Positions 49,665 to 58,582 of a stretch of 64,000 nucleotides of DNA are shown here, in pieces (the first letter of the stretch is position 1; every line of letters begins with the position of its first letter). This DNA comes from Buttiauxella sp. B2. Its GTDB lineage: Bacteria; Pseudomonadota; Gammaproteobacteria; Enterobacterales; Enterobacteriaceae. The notes below the pieces were generated by a model. It made no database searches, was not told where the DNA came from, and saw nothing but the letters and a program-made list of their open reading frames with translations. The position numbers were made by a program, and so were the translations under genes. The stretch spans positions 1 to 64,000 of the forward strand of contig NZ_VEXQ01000005.1 in the NCBI RefSeq assembly GCF_006376615.1, written 5' to 3'.

Positions 49665-50846
49665 TTAGTCGCGCTCGATAGCCAGCGCAACCCCCTGTCC
49701 GCCACCAATGCATAACGTCGCCAGCCCTTTTTTGGCATCACGCTTGATCATTTCATGCACCAAAGAAACCAATATACGGCAACCCGATGCGCCGATAGGA
49801 TGCCCAAGCGCCAACGCACCGCCGTTGACATTCACTTTGCGCTCATCCCATTCCAACATTTTGCCCACCGATAGTGCCTGCGCCGCAAAGGCCTCATTTG
49901 CTTCGATAAGATCCAATTCATCAAGCGTCCAGCCCGCACGCTCAAGGCAGCGCTGCGTTGCTGTCACTGGCGCAATCCCCATATAAGCGGGATCGACACC
50001 TACGCTTGCAAAAGCCCGGATCCGCGCCAGAACCGGCAAATTCAACTCCTCGGCTTTACTGGCACTCATCATTAATACGGCGGCAGCTCCATCATTAATA
50101 GAAGAAGCATTTCCTGCGGTCACACTACCCTGGCTATCAAACGTTGGCTGCAACTGAGCCAATGCTTCCGCGCTGGTATCGGTATGTGGCTGTTCGTCTG
50201 TATCGACGATAACCGACTTCCCGGCTGCTGATTCCACTGTCACCGGTACGATTTCATCCTTAAAGCGCCCGGAATCAATCGCCACCCGTGCTTTGTGTTG
50301 AGAAGCCAGTGCGTATGCATCCTGGCTTTCACGGCTGATACCATATTCACGCGCCAGGTTTTCTGCCGTCACGCCCATGTGGTAGTCATTGAATGCGTCC
50401 CACAAACCATCGTGAACCAGGCTGTCAATTAACTGAGTATTTCCAAGCCCCGCACCGTTACGGCTATCGGCCAGTACGTGCGGTGCGCGGCTCATATTTT
50501 CCTGGCCACCCGCAATCACCACATCGGCTTCACCACACTGAATCGCCTGGGTAGCAAGATGCAGTGCTTTTAGACCGGAACCGCAAACGTCGTTAATGGT
50601 GATGGCTGAAACCGACCAAGGCAAACCACTGTTCAGGGCAGTTTGTCGCGCCGGGTTTTGCCCTGCCCCCGCAGTCAAAACCTGGCCGAGTATCACTTCG
50701 TCAACTTCTTGCTCGCTTACACCACAGCGTTCGAGCAGTGCTTTCACTACCGCACTCCCCAACTCTGAGGCGCTGCGTGGGGAAAGTGCCCCCTGAAAAC
50801 AGCCAATGGGGGTACGAGCAGCCCCAACGATCACGACATCTTTCAT
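49665..50846 (-). CDS. yqeF: Probable acetyl-CoA acetyltransferase (thiolase) YqeF
   Basis: 393 aa (E. coli YqeF 393). Thiolase II family: acyl-accepting Cys in NDVCGSGLKALHLA (about residue 88), His in NGGALALGHPIGASG (about 349) and second Cys in LCIGGGQGVAL (about 379). The short-chain specificity class forms or cleaves acetoacetyl-CoA. In E. coli yqeF also follows kduD-kduI, so this gene marks the return to the core order after the pectin block. Confidence 0.93.
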   Translation of the reverse strand: MKDVVIVGAARTPIGCFQGALSPRSASELGSAVVKALLERCGVSEQEVDEVILGQVLTAGAGQNPARQTALNSGLPWSVSAITINDVCGSGLKALHLATQAIQCGEADVVIAGGQENMSRAPHVLADSRNGAGLGNTQLIDSLVHDGLWDAFNDYHMGVTAENLAREYGISRESQDAYALASQHKARVAIDSGRFKDEIVPVTVESAAGKSVIVDTDEQPHTDTSAEALAQLQPTFDSQGSVTAGNASSINDGAAAVLMMSASKAEELNLPVLARIRAFASVGVDPAYMGIAPVTATQRCLERAGWTLDELDLIEANEAFAAQALSVGKMLEWDERKVNVNGGALALGHPIGASGCRILVSLVHEMIKRDAKKGLATLCIGGGQGVALAIERD

Positions 50847-50906
50847 TGTTTTCTCCGCAATGTTTTGACTGCTTTCAGGAAAAGTTAAACGTCACAGCAA
50901 ACAGCA

Positions 50907-51941
50907 TCAAGCCTGACTGCTGTCATCAAGAACCGCATTTCTACGGCGTTCCTTTTCGATATACATCGCCATATCTGCCTCGCGCAAAGCAATATCATGG
51001 TCGGTAAAGGCGGGATTGACGGCAACGGCACCCACGCTGGGCCCGGCATAGTTAATCACACTGGAATGAAGCTGATACTCACCGGTAAGTAAACTCGTTA
51101 GCCTGGTTTTGAAAGCCTGTGCGGCACTTAGCGCCTCGTTTAATTCCCCAGGCCCAATACCTGCCACAATAAATTCATCACCACCAACTCGGCCTATCAC
51201 CTCAGGTGTTCGCACACCACTTTTCAGCCGTTCCCCAACAATACGCAGGAAATCGTCACCGGATTCATGGCCATAAATATCGTTAATTTCTTTGAAATCA
51301 TCCAGATCAGCAAAAGCGATCAGCACATAACTGGTGTTATTACGCGCCTGGGCAAAGAGTTTTGGTAATAGCTCAAACACCGCCCGGCGATTTGGTAATC
51401 CGGTCAGCTCATCAGTATAGCTGGCCGCCGTCAGAGCGATATTCGCGCGCTGTAATTGCTTCAAAAGCTGCTCATTCTGAATTTGTTGAGCAATCAACTG
51501 CGCGAAGAGTTGCAGCACTTGTTCGCTACGCTCGGTTAATTCCCGGTGCGCTGAACTTGCGGCACAGAGCGTGCCATACAAAGAGCCATCTGCGAGAGTG
51601 ACGGGTGTGCTGACGTAGGTAGTAATACCAAGCGCTTTTGCGGCTTGCGAATCACCCCAGACATTTGCCACATCACAGGTGTAACGCTTGCCTTCGTCTA
51701 GGGCTCGCTTGCAAAGCGTATCACCCCACGGTACCGAAAGCCCCTCGGGGATCTGCATGCTTCTGGTATTTCGAGCAAACTGGATATGCTGCAAGCTGCC
51801 ATCAGGTTCGATGCGAGTAAGGTAGGTAGACTCCATATTCGTTACTAACTCAAGCATTTCCAGTAACTGTCGGACAAGTCCTTCAAGGGTATTTTCAGAT
51901 TCTAACGCCGTTGAAATGCGCTCGATAAGATTGTCAGACAT
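50907..51941 (-). CDS. dgcP: Diguanylate cyclase DgcP (YeaP-like)
   Basis: Makes c-di-GMP from two GTP. 344 aa (E. coli YeaP 341). N-terminal GAF domain (about 25-160, with STPVTLADGSLYGTLCAASS) and GGDEF domain (about 180-335) with the intact signature RVGGDEFIVAG. The N-terminus SDNLIERISTALESENTLEGLVRQLLEMLE and GNTRSM-like segments match YeaP. Start at 51941 fits the YeaP N-terminus; the frame is open 15 codons more. It stands just downstream of, and separate from, the chemosensory operon. Confidence 0.9.
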   Translation of the reverse strand: MSDNLIERISTALESENTLEGLVRQLLEMLELVTNMESTYLTRIEPDGSLQHIQFARNTRSMQIPEGLSVPWGDTLCKRALDEGKRYTCDVANVWGDSQAAKALGITTYVSTPVTLADGSLYGTLCAASSAHRELTERSEQVLQLFAQLIAQQIQNEQLLKQLQRANIALTAASYTDELTGLPNRRAVFELLPKLFAQARNNTSYVLIAFADLDDFKEINDIYGHESGDDFLRIVGERLKSGVRTPEVIGRVGGDEFIVAGIGPGELNEALSAAQAFKTRLTSLLTGEYQLHSSVINYAGPSVGAVAVNPAFTDHDIALREADMAMYIEKERRRNAVLDDSSQA

Positions 51942-52068
51942 AAAATCAGGTATACCTTTTAAAAAACACGCGGGCGAAAGCTGCAAAAGATGAACATGTT
52001 TTTAACATATTGTGAACATAAGTTCCCCTCCCAAATATCGCAATTGAGAGGCAGAGGGCTGCTGATTA

Positions 52069-52428
52069 TCACGCCCAGCTTAATAGTGGGCTCATGCCCT
52101 CATCCTTGACCAGAGCTCGTAGCGCAGGTAACTGGCAACATTGCAGCATAAGTAGCGGTAACGGGAAAATTTCGCTTTGGCGCAGTTCGACATTCTCCAG
52201 CTCGCCCCAAAAATACCACCCTTGCGTCACCAGGCTTGCTGGAACGAACAAATGCAGATGCATGCCGCGCTGCGGTTCGTCGGGCAGACCTAGCCATTGG
52301 CTAAGTCGAAGACTTCCAGAGGGCGCATATTCGGCCAACACACATTGCTGCACCTGCGTTGCCGGAATATAGAGATGCAGATCCCCAAGCGTGATTCTTA
52401 CCGCCGCAAGACTAAGAGTGTGATTCAT
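52069..52428 (-). CDS. Small CheW-like or unrecognised protein, last gene of the chemosensory operon
   Basis: 119 aa from ATG 52428. I do not recognise the family. The N-terminal half (LAAVRITLGDLHLYIPATQVQQCVL) has the strand pattern of a CheW-fold start, where LYIPATQV would match the usual AIP-X2-V, but the rest (WYFWGELENVELRQSEIFPLPLLMLQ) does not follow CheW closely. No signal or membrane segment. Overlaps the CheW gene upstream by 17 nt, so it is translationally linked. An earlier TTG start (52455) would add 9 residues. Confidence 0.65.
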   Translation of the reverse strand: MNHTLSLAAVRITLGDLHLYIPATQVQQCVLAEYAPSGSLRLSQWLGLPDEPQRGMHLHLFVPASLVTQGWYFWGELENVELRQSEIFPLPLLMLQCCQLPALRALVKDEGMSPLLSWA

Positions 52429-52936
52429 AGCCGCTGGTTTCCAGATAACGCTCAAAGACCAAGTTCATATCCAATAGCGCAAAGTATTCCTGCCCAACAG
52501 GAACAATACCGACCACAATTTTTTGCATCGCGGGAGATAAATTATCAGCAGACGGATGAATCTGGCTTTCTGCTACCTCCAGCACATCAATTAATTTATC
52601 GACCTGGATCCCGCTTTGCATTTTCGTGCCACGACCAATGAGAATGGTGCGTTTGCCAGGCACATCTTGCGAAGGCGCATCAATCAGCTGATTAATGTTA
52701 ATAACCGACTCAACGCGCCCGCGGTGATTAATCACCCCTTCAAGGGATGGTGGGCAACCAGGCACCCAGGAAACAGGGCGCTCAGCCATAATTTCTTTGA
52801 TTTGCGAACCGTAAAAAGCAAAGTTGTTGCCTGCCTGCTTGAATAAAACCAGGCTGCATTGCGGTTCATCAACGTTGGCGATTTCGCGATTTTCGCCTTG
52901 ATAGTGGCTTAATATTTGATCTAATTGCTCGCTCAT
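52412..52936 (-). CDS. CheW-like scaffold protein
   Basis: 174 aa. CheW domain from about 28 to 165: SLVLFKQAGNNFAFYGSQIKEIM, then LEGVINHRGRVESVININQLI (the conserved G-X-hydrophobic-N-RG turn) and YFALLDMNLVF at the end. A CheW links the CheA kinase to the receptor. The first 25 residues are an extra, acidic stretch. Its ATG overlaps the cyclase stop in an ATGA. Confidence 0.9.
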   Translation of the reverse strand: MSEQLDQILSHYQGENREIANVDEPQCSLVLFKQAGNNFAFYGSQIKEIMAERPVSWVPGCPPSLEGVINHRGRVESVININQLIDAPSQDVPGKRTILIGRGTKMQSGIQVDKLIDVLEVAESQIHPSADNLSPAMQKIVVGIVPVGQEYFALLDMNLVFERYLETSGYESHS

Positions 52937-54621
52937 GCGACATCCTTACCTTCGGCGAGGCAATAACGATTACGGCCATGCTGCTTTGCCGAATACAATG
53001 CCTGGTCAGCACGCTCGCGAATCATTTCTATTTTGTCACCTTGTTGCCACGAGGCAATACCGGCGCTGAAGGTATTGCTAAAGCGGGTCTGATTCACCGA
53101 GAAATGAATTTTTTCAAATCCCTGACGCAACCGTTCAACGACTAATGCCGCCTGTTCTTTGGATGTGCCAGGCATAATTATCGCGAATTCTTCACCGCCA
53201 TAACGCCCGACAATATCGGTGCTGCGCATTCGGTGGGAAAATAGCTGCGAGATGCCCAAAATGACCTGGTCGCCCGCGACGTGACCATATGTATCATTAA
53301 TGTTTTTAAAGTGGTCCAAATCGACCATCACCAGACTGAAAGGAATACCGCTGTAATTGGATTCAGTAATGGCACTTTCCAGATAATGCGTCGTCGTCGA
53401 GTGGTTATACAGGCCCGTCAAACTATCCTGAGACATGCGAGCGCGCAGCGTGCGCATTCTTTCAGCACGAATCGAAACCGCATTAATCAGCTCCTGCGGG
53501 TCCGCCTGCTTGATAATAAAATCTTCAGCACCGGTACTCATCGCTCCAAACTGGGTTGTTTTATTGGTTTCGCTCGACAGATAAGCGATAGGTAAACCGA
53601 TATGCTGCGGGATCTGGCGGATCAGTTTTGTCAGCTCTTCGCCGCTGTAATCCGGCATGTGGAAATCCATCAGCACAATATCGATGGGATGCGTATTGAG
53701 CACATTCAATAAATGTGGGATCTGCGAAAGTACATGCACTTCCATCCCCGCTGCGCGCAGCATCTCAGCATTGTATTGAGCGACTTCCGGTTCATCATCA
53801 ATCAGCAAAACCTGATACGGTTTTTTAAGCGAAGGCTGCGTTAACCGATGCAGTTCCTGGACTAAATCCGTGGTGGATGCCGGTTTCACATAGTAGCCAT
53901 CGCAGCCAGCTTTAATCGCGTTGATACGAGCGTGGAAGTGGCTGTGACAAGAAAGATAAAGCACCGGGAAAGGCGTGCCGACTTTCTTTTTCAGATCCGA
54001 CATAGCCAGCGGCCCGCCGTAGGCGTGCTCTGGAAAACTAACATCCATAATCACGACTGATGGAGGCTGGGATATAACCGCTTTGGTGAAATCTGCTGTG
54101 TTGGTAAACACATAACAAATGAAGCCAAAACAACGAAGCTGCGTTGCCAACAGTTCGGCCTGGTCGCTTTCATCATCACACAGGTAAACAGGTTTGATGG
54201 TTCGATTAATCGCGACTTCTTCCTGGCTGGAAGCGGCTATCGGGAATTTAACTAATGAATCCCCTCCTCGACGTGCGCTTTCCGCCTGCTCTTCGGTCAG
54301 TGTGTACAGCTGTTTAACGACCAGCTCAAGCTTTTGGTAAAGCGTGTCTGTGAGCGTATCACTCACTAACAGATGCTCACCTTCAGCGGCCTGACTGGCG
54401 ATTTTGGTAAAACCAAATGAGGCGCTGGTTCCGTGGATACTGTGCAATAGAAGATGCAGTTGCTTGCTGTCCGCTTCATTAGGTTCGGTAGCTAATTTGA
54501 CCAGCAGCCCATCAGCCTGATTCAGCATAGTGGGAATGCGTTGTAAGAAGCGCTGGCGTAAGCGAGCGATTTTATCTTGAGCTGTGCTCATCGTAGTTTG
54601 CGTCAATTCTTGATTCATCAT
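52933..54621 (-). CDS. Hpt-REC-REC-GGDEF response regulator, diguanylate cyclase output
   Basis: 562 aa. Hpt domain about 15-115 with His63 in LLLHSIHGTSASFGF; first receiver 144-262 (acidic CDDE, Asp193 in IMDVSF, Lys247); second receiver 269-388 (IDDE, Asp319 in LMDFHMPDYSG, Lys371); GGDEF domain 395-556 with the active GGEEF signature at 475-479 and a product-inhibition site RSTD (466-469), five residues ahead. All three phosphorylation domains keep their key residues. Likely the output of the chemosensory operon, receiving phosphate from CheA. Different from WspR, which has one receiver and no Hpt. 15 nt after the receiver gene. Confidence 0.93.
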   Translation of the reverse strand: MMNQELTQTTMSTAQDKIARLRQRFLQRIPTMLNQADGLLVKLATEPNEADSKQLHLLLHSIHGTSASFGFTKIASQAAEGEHLLVSDTLTDTLYQKLELVVKQLYTLTEEQAESARRGGDSLVKFPIAASSQEEVAINRTIKPVYLCDDESDQAELLATQLRCFGFICYVFTNTADFTKAVISQPPSVVIMDVSFPEHAYGGPLAMSDLKKKVGTPFPVLYLSCHSHFHARINAIKAGCDGYYVKPASTTDLVQELHRLTQPSLKKPYQVLLIDDEPEVAQYNAEMLRAAGMEVHVLSQIPHLLNVLNTHPIDIVLMDFHMPDYSGEELTKLIRQIPQHIGLPIAYLSSETNKTTQFGAMSTGAEDFIIKQADPQELINAVSIRAERMRTLRARMSQDSLTGLYNHSTTTHYLESAITESNYSGIPFSLVMVDLDHFKNINDTYGHVAGDQVILGISQLFSHRMRSTDIVGRYGGEEFAIIMPGTSKEQAALVVERLRQGFEKIHFSVNQTRFSNTFSAGIASWQQGDKIEMIRERADQALYSAKQHGRNRYCLAEGKDVA

Positions 54622-54636
54622 AATTGTGTCATTTAA

Positions 54637-55008
54637 TTAGCCAGCTTCGCTGGGCTTTAGTATTTCATTCACCACAGCCACCAGTCTTTCCCCCATGTTC
54701 TCGTCTTTCTTCACCCAGCAATCAGGAATAACGGTGATGTCTGTCATCTCACTGGCACTGAGTAAAATAAAAGGTTTGTTCCAGGCATTGGCACGCAACA
54801 CTTCTAATAGATTAAGCCCGGTGATTTCCGGCATATGGAAATCGCTAATCACCAGGCTGATATCATTGTCTGAATCAAGATGGACTAAAGCGGTCATCGC
54901 GCTTTCGGCAATAATCACTTCATAACCGCTCATTTCCAGAAATACCGAAGCCAATTCAGCCGCGAACAAATCATCATCTACTAATAAAACACGCATCTTT
55001 TTTCTCAC
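54637..55008 (-). CDS. Single-domain receiver (CheY-like)
   Basis: 123 aa, one receiver domain. Acidic pair in VLLVDDD, phosphoacceptor Asp in LVISDFHMPEITG (about residue 57), Thr/Ser switch in FILLSAS and Lys in DCWVKKDE. Has no output domain. Could be a phosphate sink, or pass phosphate to the Hpt of the next gene. Lies between CheA and the cyclase with 11 and 15 nt gaps. Confidence 0.92.
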   Translation of the reverse strand: MRKKMRVLLVDDDLFAAELASVFLEMSGYEVIIAESAMTALVHLDSDNDISLVISDFHMPEITGLNLLEVLRANAWNKPFILLSASEMTDITVIPDCWVKKDENMGERLVAVVNEILKPSEAG

Positions 55009-55019
55009 TTAATCAGCCA

Positions 55020-57155
55020 TCAGCACAAAAGCATTTTTAATGTTTCTATGAGGCTATCCTGTTCAAAATCACCCTTCGCGATATAAGCATCTGCACCGAC
55101 CTGAATACCCCGGCGGCGATCTTCTTCTTTGGCTCGCGAAGTCACGATAATAATTGGAATATGTTGGTAATTTTCTTCCGCACGTAGCGCTTTAGTAAGT
55201 GAGAATCCGTCCATCACCGGCATTTCGACATCCGTCAAAACGGCGTCAAATTGCGTTAAACGCGCTTTCTGTAATCCCGAGAAACCATCTTCGGCAAGCG
55301 TGACCTGATAACCGTGAGCCTCGAGCACGTTTTTCTCAATTTCACGAGTATTCAATGAGTCATCGACTATCAAGACATGCCATGAATTCTGCTGCATTTG
55401 TGGCTTAGGAGTCGTCGTCTTCGGCTGCCCTTGTTTTTGCGCCATCGCCATAAGCACCGGCACCTGTAAAATACTCACCAGTTGGTTATCCGCACTCAGC
55501 ACCATGCCTGAGACTAAAGTCTGCTGCTGCATATGCTTCGGCAGCGGTTTAATCATCATGTTGCGTTCGTCGAGTAAGCTATCCACCAGCATCGCCATCT
55601 TGCCAAACTGGTTCTGAATAATGATAAGCAGCAAGCTGCTCGCAACCGCCGTGGGGGAGCTTAGGCTCCCTTGCCGGTCGTTAATACGCAGTAACTCAGC
55701 GGCTGAAATTACAGGGATAAATTCATTGTGCAGAATAATTGCCGGTCGCCCGGCTATGTCGCGTATTTCATCACGGGAATATTTAACCACTTCAACAACA
55801 TATTGCGCCGCAAGACCGAAAAGATGGTTCTGCTGCTCAAACTGCAAGATACGCATCATGGCCAAAGAAATAGGTAATCTGATAATAAATGTTGTGCCCA
55901 GGCCCTGGCGGCTGTGTACCTGCAACGTGCCTTGCAGATCCGCAACAATGGTTTTACGAACGATATCCAGGCCCACACCACGACCGGATAATTCAGTCAC
56001 AATCTTGCTGGTTGAAAACCCTGGATGGAAAATCAGCTCGTTGCATTCCAGATCTGAAAGCTTTTCAACCGCATTGGTGTTGACCAATCCTCGTGCCACC
56101 GCTTTGGCGCGAATAGCCGGATAATCTAAGCCACGTCCATCGTCTTCGACGCGCAGTAAAATGCCACGCCCATCCTGTTGAGTGGTCAGTGTAATAGTGC
56201 CACGGGCAGATTTTCCGGACGCCAAACGTTCGGCGGGTTCATCAAGGCCGTGATCGACGGCGTTACGCAGCAGGTGAGTTAAAGGCTCGGATAGACGATC
56301 AATTAATTGCCTGTCGATCTCGACCTCACCGCCCAAAATTCGGCAATCCACCTGCTTATTCAGAGAGGCAGCCAGCTCCCGCACCTGCATAGAAACAGGT
56401 TCAAACAGCATCGACATCGGAAGCAGGCGAATTGTGGTCGCAACGTCATACAGCTCATACATCTGGAGATGCTGAACCTGAAAATCTTCTTTTAGACTGC
56501 GGCTGAATTGCTGGATTTGCAGGCGAAGCTGCTCCGCATCCATTTGTACCAGACGCGGCCCAAGACTAGACAGCGCCTGCACTTGCTGTTCAAGGCGGTC
56601 ATGGCTGGCGACAACTTCACCCAAAATGTTAATCAGGTCGTCGAGCTTTTCGAGTTTTATCCGCACCGAACTCGCTTGTTTGATGCTGCTTTCCGCTGTA
56701 TCCAGCGTTACCGGTTTTTCTACCGGAGCCGTGGCTACTTTTGCCGGTTCTGTCTGCATTTCACCACGGCTGGCGCGAGAAAGCCTTTCACACAACGCTT
56801 CATCGGCGGGAGGTAACTGATTATTGCCTTCACTTGCCGACAGTTGTGCCAGTTGATTAGACAGGTAATCGGTAGCCTGCAAAATCAAAGTGCCAAGGTT
56901 TTGGTCAGGCGCGAGCTTTTTATCGCGCAGCTCACTGAGGATTTCTTCAAGCTGATGAGTAACATCGGCGATGCTTTGCAGCTTTAGCATGCGCGCCCCC
57001 CCTTTCAGGGTATGTGCGGCACGAAACATCTCACCAATTTGCGCGTCAGTATTTTGGCCCGATGAAAGCAGAAATACTCCTTCATTCACGGTATGCAAAT
57101 GGCCGTTTGCTTCATCAATAAAGCGCAGCACGAATTTTTTAAGATCGATTGCCAT
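55020..57155 (-). CDS. Hybrid CheA histidine kinase with C-terminal receiver (WspE-like)
   Basis: 711 aa. P1/Hpt about 1-105 with His48 in FRAAHTLKGGARM; dimerisation about 165-260; ATPase with N-box HLLRNAVDHGLDEP (295-308), G1 VEDDGRGLD (336-344), G2 GRGVGLDIV (391-399); CheW-like P5 430-575; receiver 589-711 with Asp642 in VLTDVEMPVMDG and Lys in YIAKGD. The CheA-REC fusion is typical of the WspE/FrzE/PilL type, not of flagellar CheA. The receiver may be a phosphate sink or the route to Hpt of the cyclase. Starts 8 nt after the CheR stop. Confidence 0.95.
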   Translation of the reverse strand: MAIDLKKFVLRFIDEANGHLHTVNEGVFLLSSGQNTDAQIGEMFRAAHTLKGGARMLKLQSIADVTHQLEEILSELRDKKLAPDQNLGTLILQATDYLSNQLAQLSASEGNNQLPPADEALCERLSRASRGEMQTEPAKVATAPVEKPVTLDTAESSIKQASSVRIKLEKLDDLINILGEVVASHDRLEQQVQALSSLGPRLVQMDAEQLRLQIQQFSRSLKEDFQVQHLQMYELYDVATTIRLLPMSMLFEPVSMQVRELAASLNKQVDCRILGGEVEIDRQLIDRLSEPLTHLLRNAVDHGLDEPAERLASGKSARGTITLTTQQDGRGILLRVEDDGRGLDYPAIRAKAVARGLVNTNAVEKLSDLECNELIFHPGFSTSKIVTELSGRGVGLDIVRKTIVADLQGTLQVHSRQGLGTTFIIRLPISLAMMRILQFEQQNHLFGLAAQYVVEVVKYSRDEIRDIAGRPAIILHNEFIPVISAAELLRINDRQGSLSSPTAVASSLLLIIIQNQFGKMAMLVDSLLDERNMMIKPLPKHMQQQTLVSGMVLSADNQLVSILQVPVLMAMAQKQGQPKTTTPKPQMQQNSWHVLIVDDSLNTREIEKNVLEAHGYQVTLAEDGFSGLQKARLTQFDAVLTDVEMPVMDGFSLTKALRAEENYQHIPIIIVTSRAKEEDRRRGIQVGADAYIAKGDFEQDSLIETLKMLLC

Positions 57156-57163
57156 ACGGTTCT

Positions 57164-58582
57164 CTATTGCCCATCCTGACTGGTGAACTGCGCCAACTGA
57201 TGTTCACAAAGAAAACGAAACGAGTTAGTCGGAAATGACAACGGCAGCCGCAGTGCACAGGCGTTGCCCATCGTATTGTTCGTTTCCGCGTTGAGAAGTT
57301 GCAGCGTGATGCGATAGGTGCGCTGCGCCGGGCGATACAGCTCGCTTTGGCGATACATTTCCGCCAGATAATAATGTGCAGGCCAGTAGCCAGGTTGCTG
57401 ATAGACCACCTGTTTAAACCAGGCAATCGCCTGTTGCGTGTGCTGCTGCCACATCATGGCAAGCCCGAGCAACATTTTGGCTTCCGCAGACCATTCATCC
57501 TGTTCCAGCACCTGTTTCGCACTCAGAGCCGTTTGCTCGAACTCGCATTTTTCCAGCGCAATTGCGCCTTTGATGACCAACGCTTCCTGGTGATGAATAT
57601 CAATCGTTAGCACCTGGCTTATCCAGTCTTCCGCCTCGGCAAAGCGTTTATCCGCCACGCAGAGCAACGCACTTTTAATCCAGTTATCGCACTGCTGTGA
57701 GGATGAAACTCTTGAAGGCGTTTTAGCGGGAATGACCGGGGTAATCATGCGCGGAGAAACGCTTGCAGCCAGTGCTGGAACACGTGAGGTTTTAGGCTGG
57801 CAGAAGTAAAAATGCCCGTGCTCTTGCTTGAGTTTCAGGATGCCAAAGTTATTGGCCAGCGTTTCGGCATTGCCAAAGAACAACGCCCCATCATATTCGA
57901 GCATGGTTAACAAATTAAAATGCAGCAGGCGCCGTGTTTCGACATCAAAATAAATTGAGACGTTGCGTAGCAAAATAATGTCGAATTTCGGTTGGAGTTG
58001 TTCTTTGACAATGTTTGAACGGTGGAATTGCACCTTATTACGAATCACATCGTGCAGCTGGAACTGGTTACCGTTGCATGTGAAATAGGTTTGCTGCAAT
58101 AGCGAATCAACACCCCGAAAAGAGTAGCTGGAATAATTTGCCATTCGGGCTTTATCCAGAATCTTGGTATCAATATCACAACCATGAATTTCCACGCATT
58201 GCGCAAACGCCTCGCGGTATTTCTGATGGAGTTTGATTGCCAGAGAATACGCTTCTTCACCCGATGAACAGCCTGCACTTAAAATACGCACCGGCCCGCT
58301 ACGTTGCCCAAGAATGCGGGGCACCAGCAAATCGCAGACGATATCCAGCACTTCCGGCTCACGGAAAAAGTAGGTTTCGTTGATAGTCAGCAGGCTTAAA
58401 AGCTTGTCGAACTCAATCGTCGAGACGCAAAGTTTCTCATAGTATTCTTCACTGCTCTCTTTGCCCCACTCGGACATGCGCTGATGCAAAGCCGCATTGA
58501 GCAACCCTTCCATACCGTTAAAAAAATGCAGACCGACTCTGTCTTTAATCAGTGTCTTAAAGGCCGCTATATTGGGGATCAT
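57164..58582 (-). CDS. CheR-type chemoreceptor methyltransferase with TPR tail
   Basis: 472 aa. Methyltransferase domain about 1-275: INETYFFREP (Arg-dependent active loop), SAM motif I ILSAGCSSGEEAYSLAI, acidic loop HGCDID, and ILLRNVSIYFD. A Ser/Pro linker follows, then TPR-like helices from about 300 (CVADKRFAEAEDWISQVL, YYLAEMYRQSELYRPAQRTY). Same design as WspC. Would methylate the receptor encoded upstream. Overlaps the CheB stop in an ATGA. Confidence 0.93.
   Translation of the reverse strand: MIPNIAAFKTLIKDRVGLHFFNGMEGLLNAALHQRMSEWGKESSEEYYEKLCVSTIEFDKLLSLLTINETYFFREPEVLDIVCDLLVPRILGQRSGPVRILSAGCSSGEEAYSLAIKLHQKYREAFAQCVEIHGCDIDTKILDKARMANYSSYSFRGVDSLLQQTYFTCNGNQFQLHDVIRNKVQFHRSNIVKEQLQPKFDIILLRNVSIYFDVETRRLLHFNLLTMLEYDGALFFGNAETLANNFGILKLKQEHGHFYFCQPKTSRVPALAASVSPRMITPVIPAKTPSRVSSSQQCDNWIKSALLCVADKRFAEAEDWISQVLTIDIHHQEALVIKGAIALEKCEFEQTALSAKQVLEQDEWSAEAKMLLGLAMMWQQHTQQAIAWFKQVVYQQPGYWPAHYYLAEMYRQSELYRPAQRTYRITLQLLNAETNNTMGNACALRLPLSFPTNSFRFLCEHQLAQFTSQDGQ

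Noticed and set aside
51942-52068. Repeated GAACAT words upstream of dgcP as an operator
   Set aside because: Two short copies (near 51991 and 52014) in an A/T-rich stretch; too little to support a specific regulator.
55621-56124. 167-codon plus-strand open frame opposite cheA
   Set aside because: Antisense to conserved CheA kinase motifs; no independent support.
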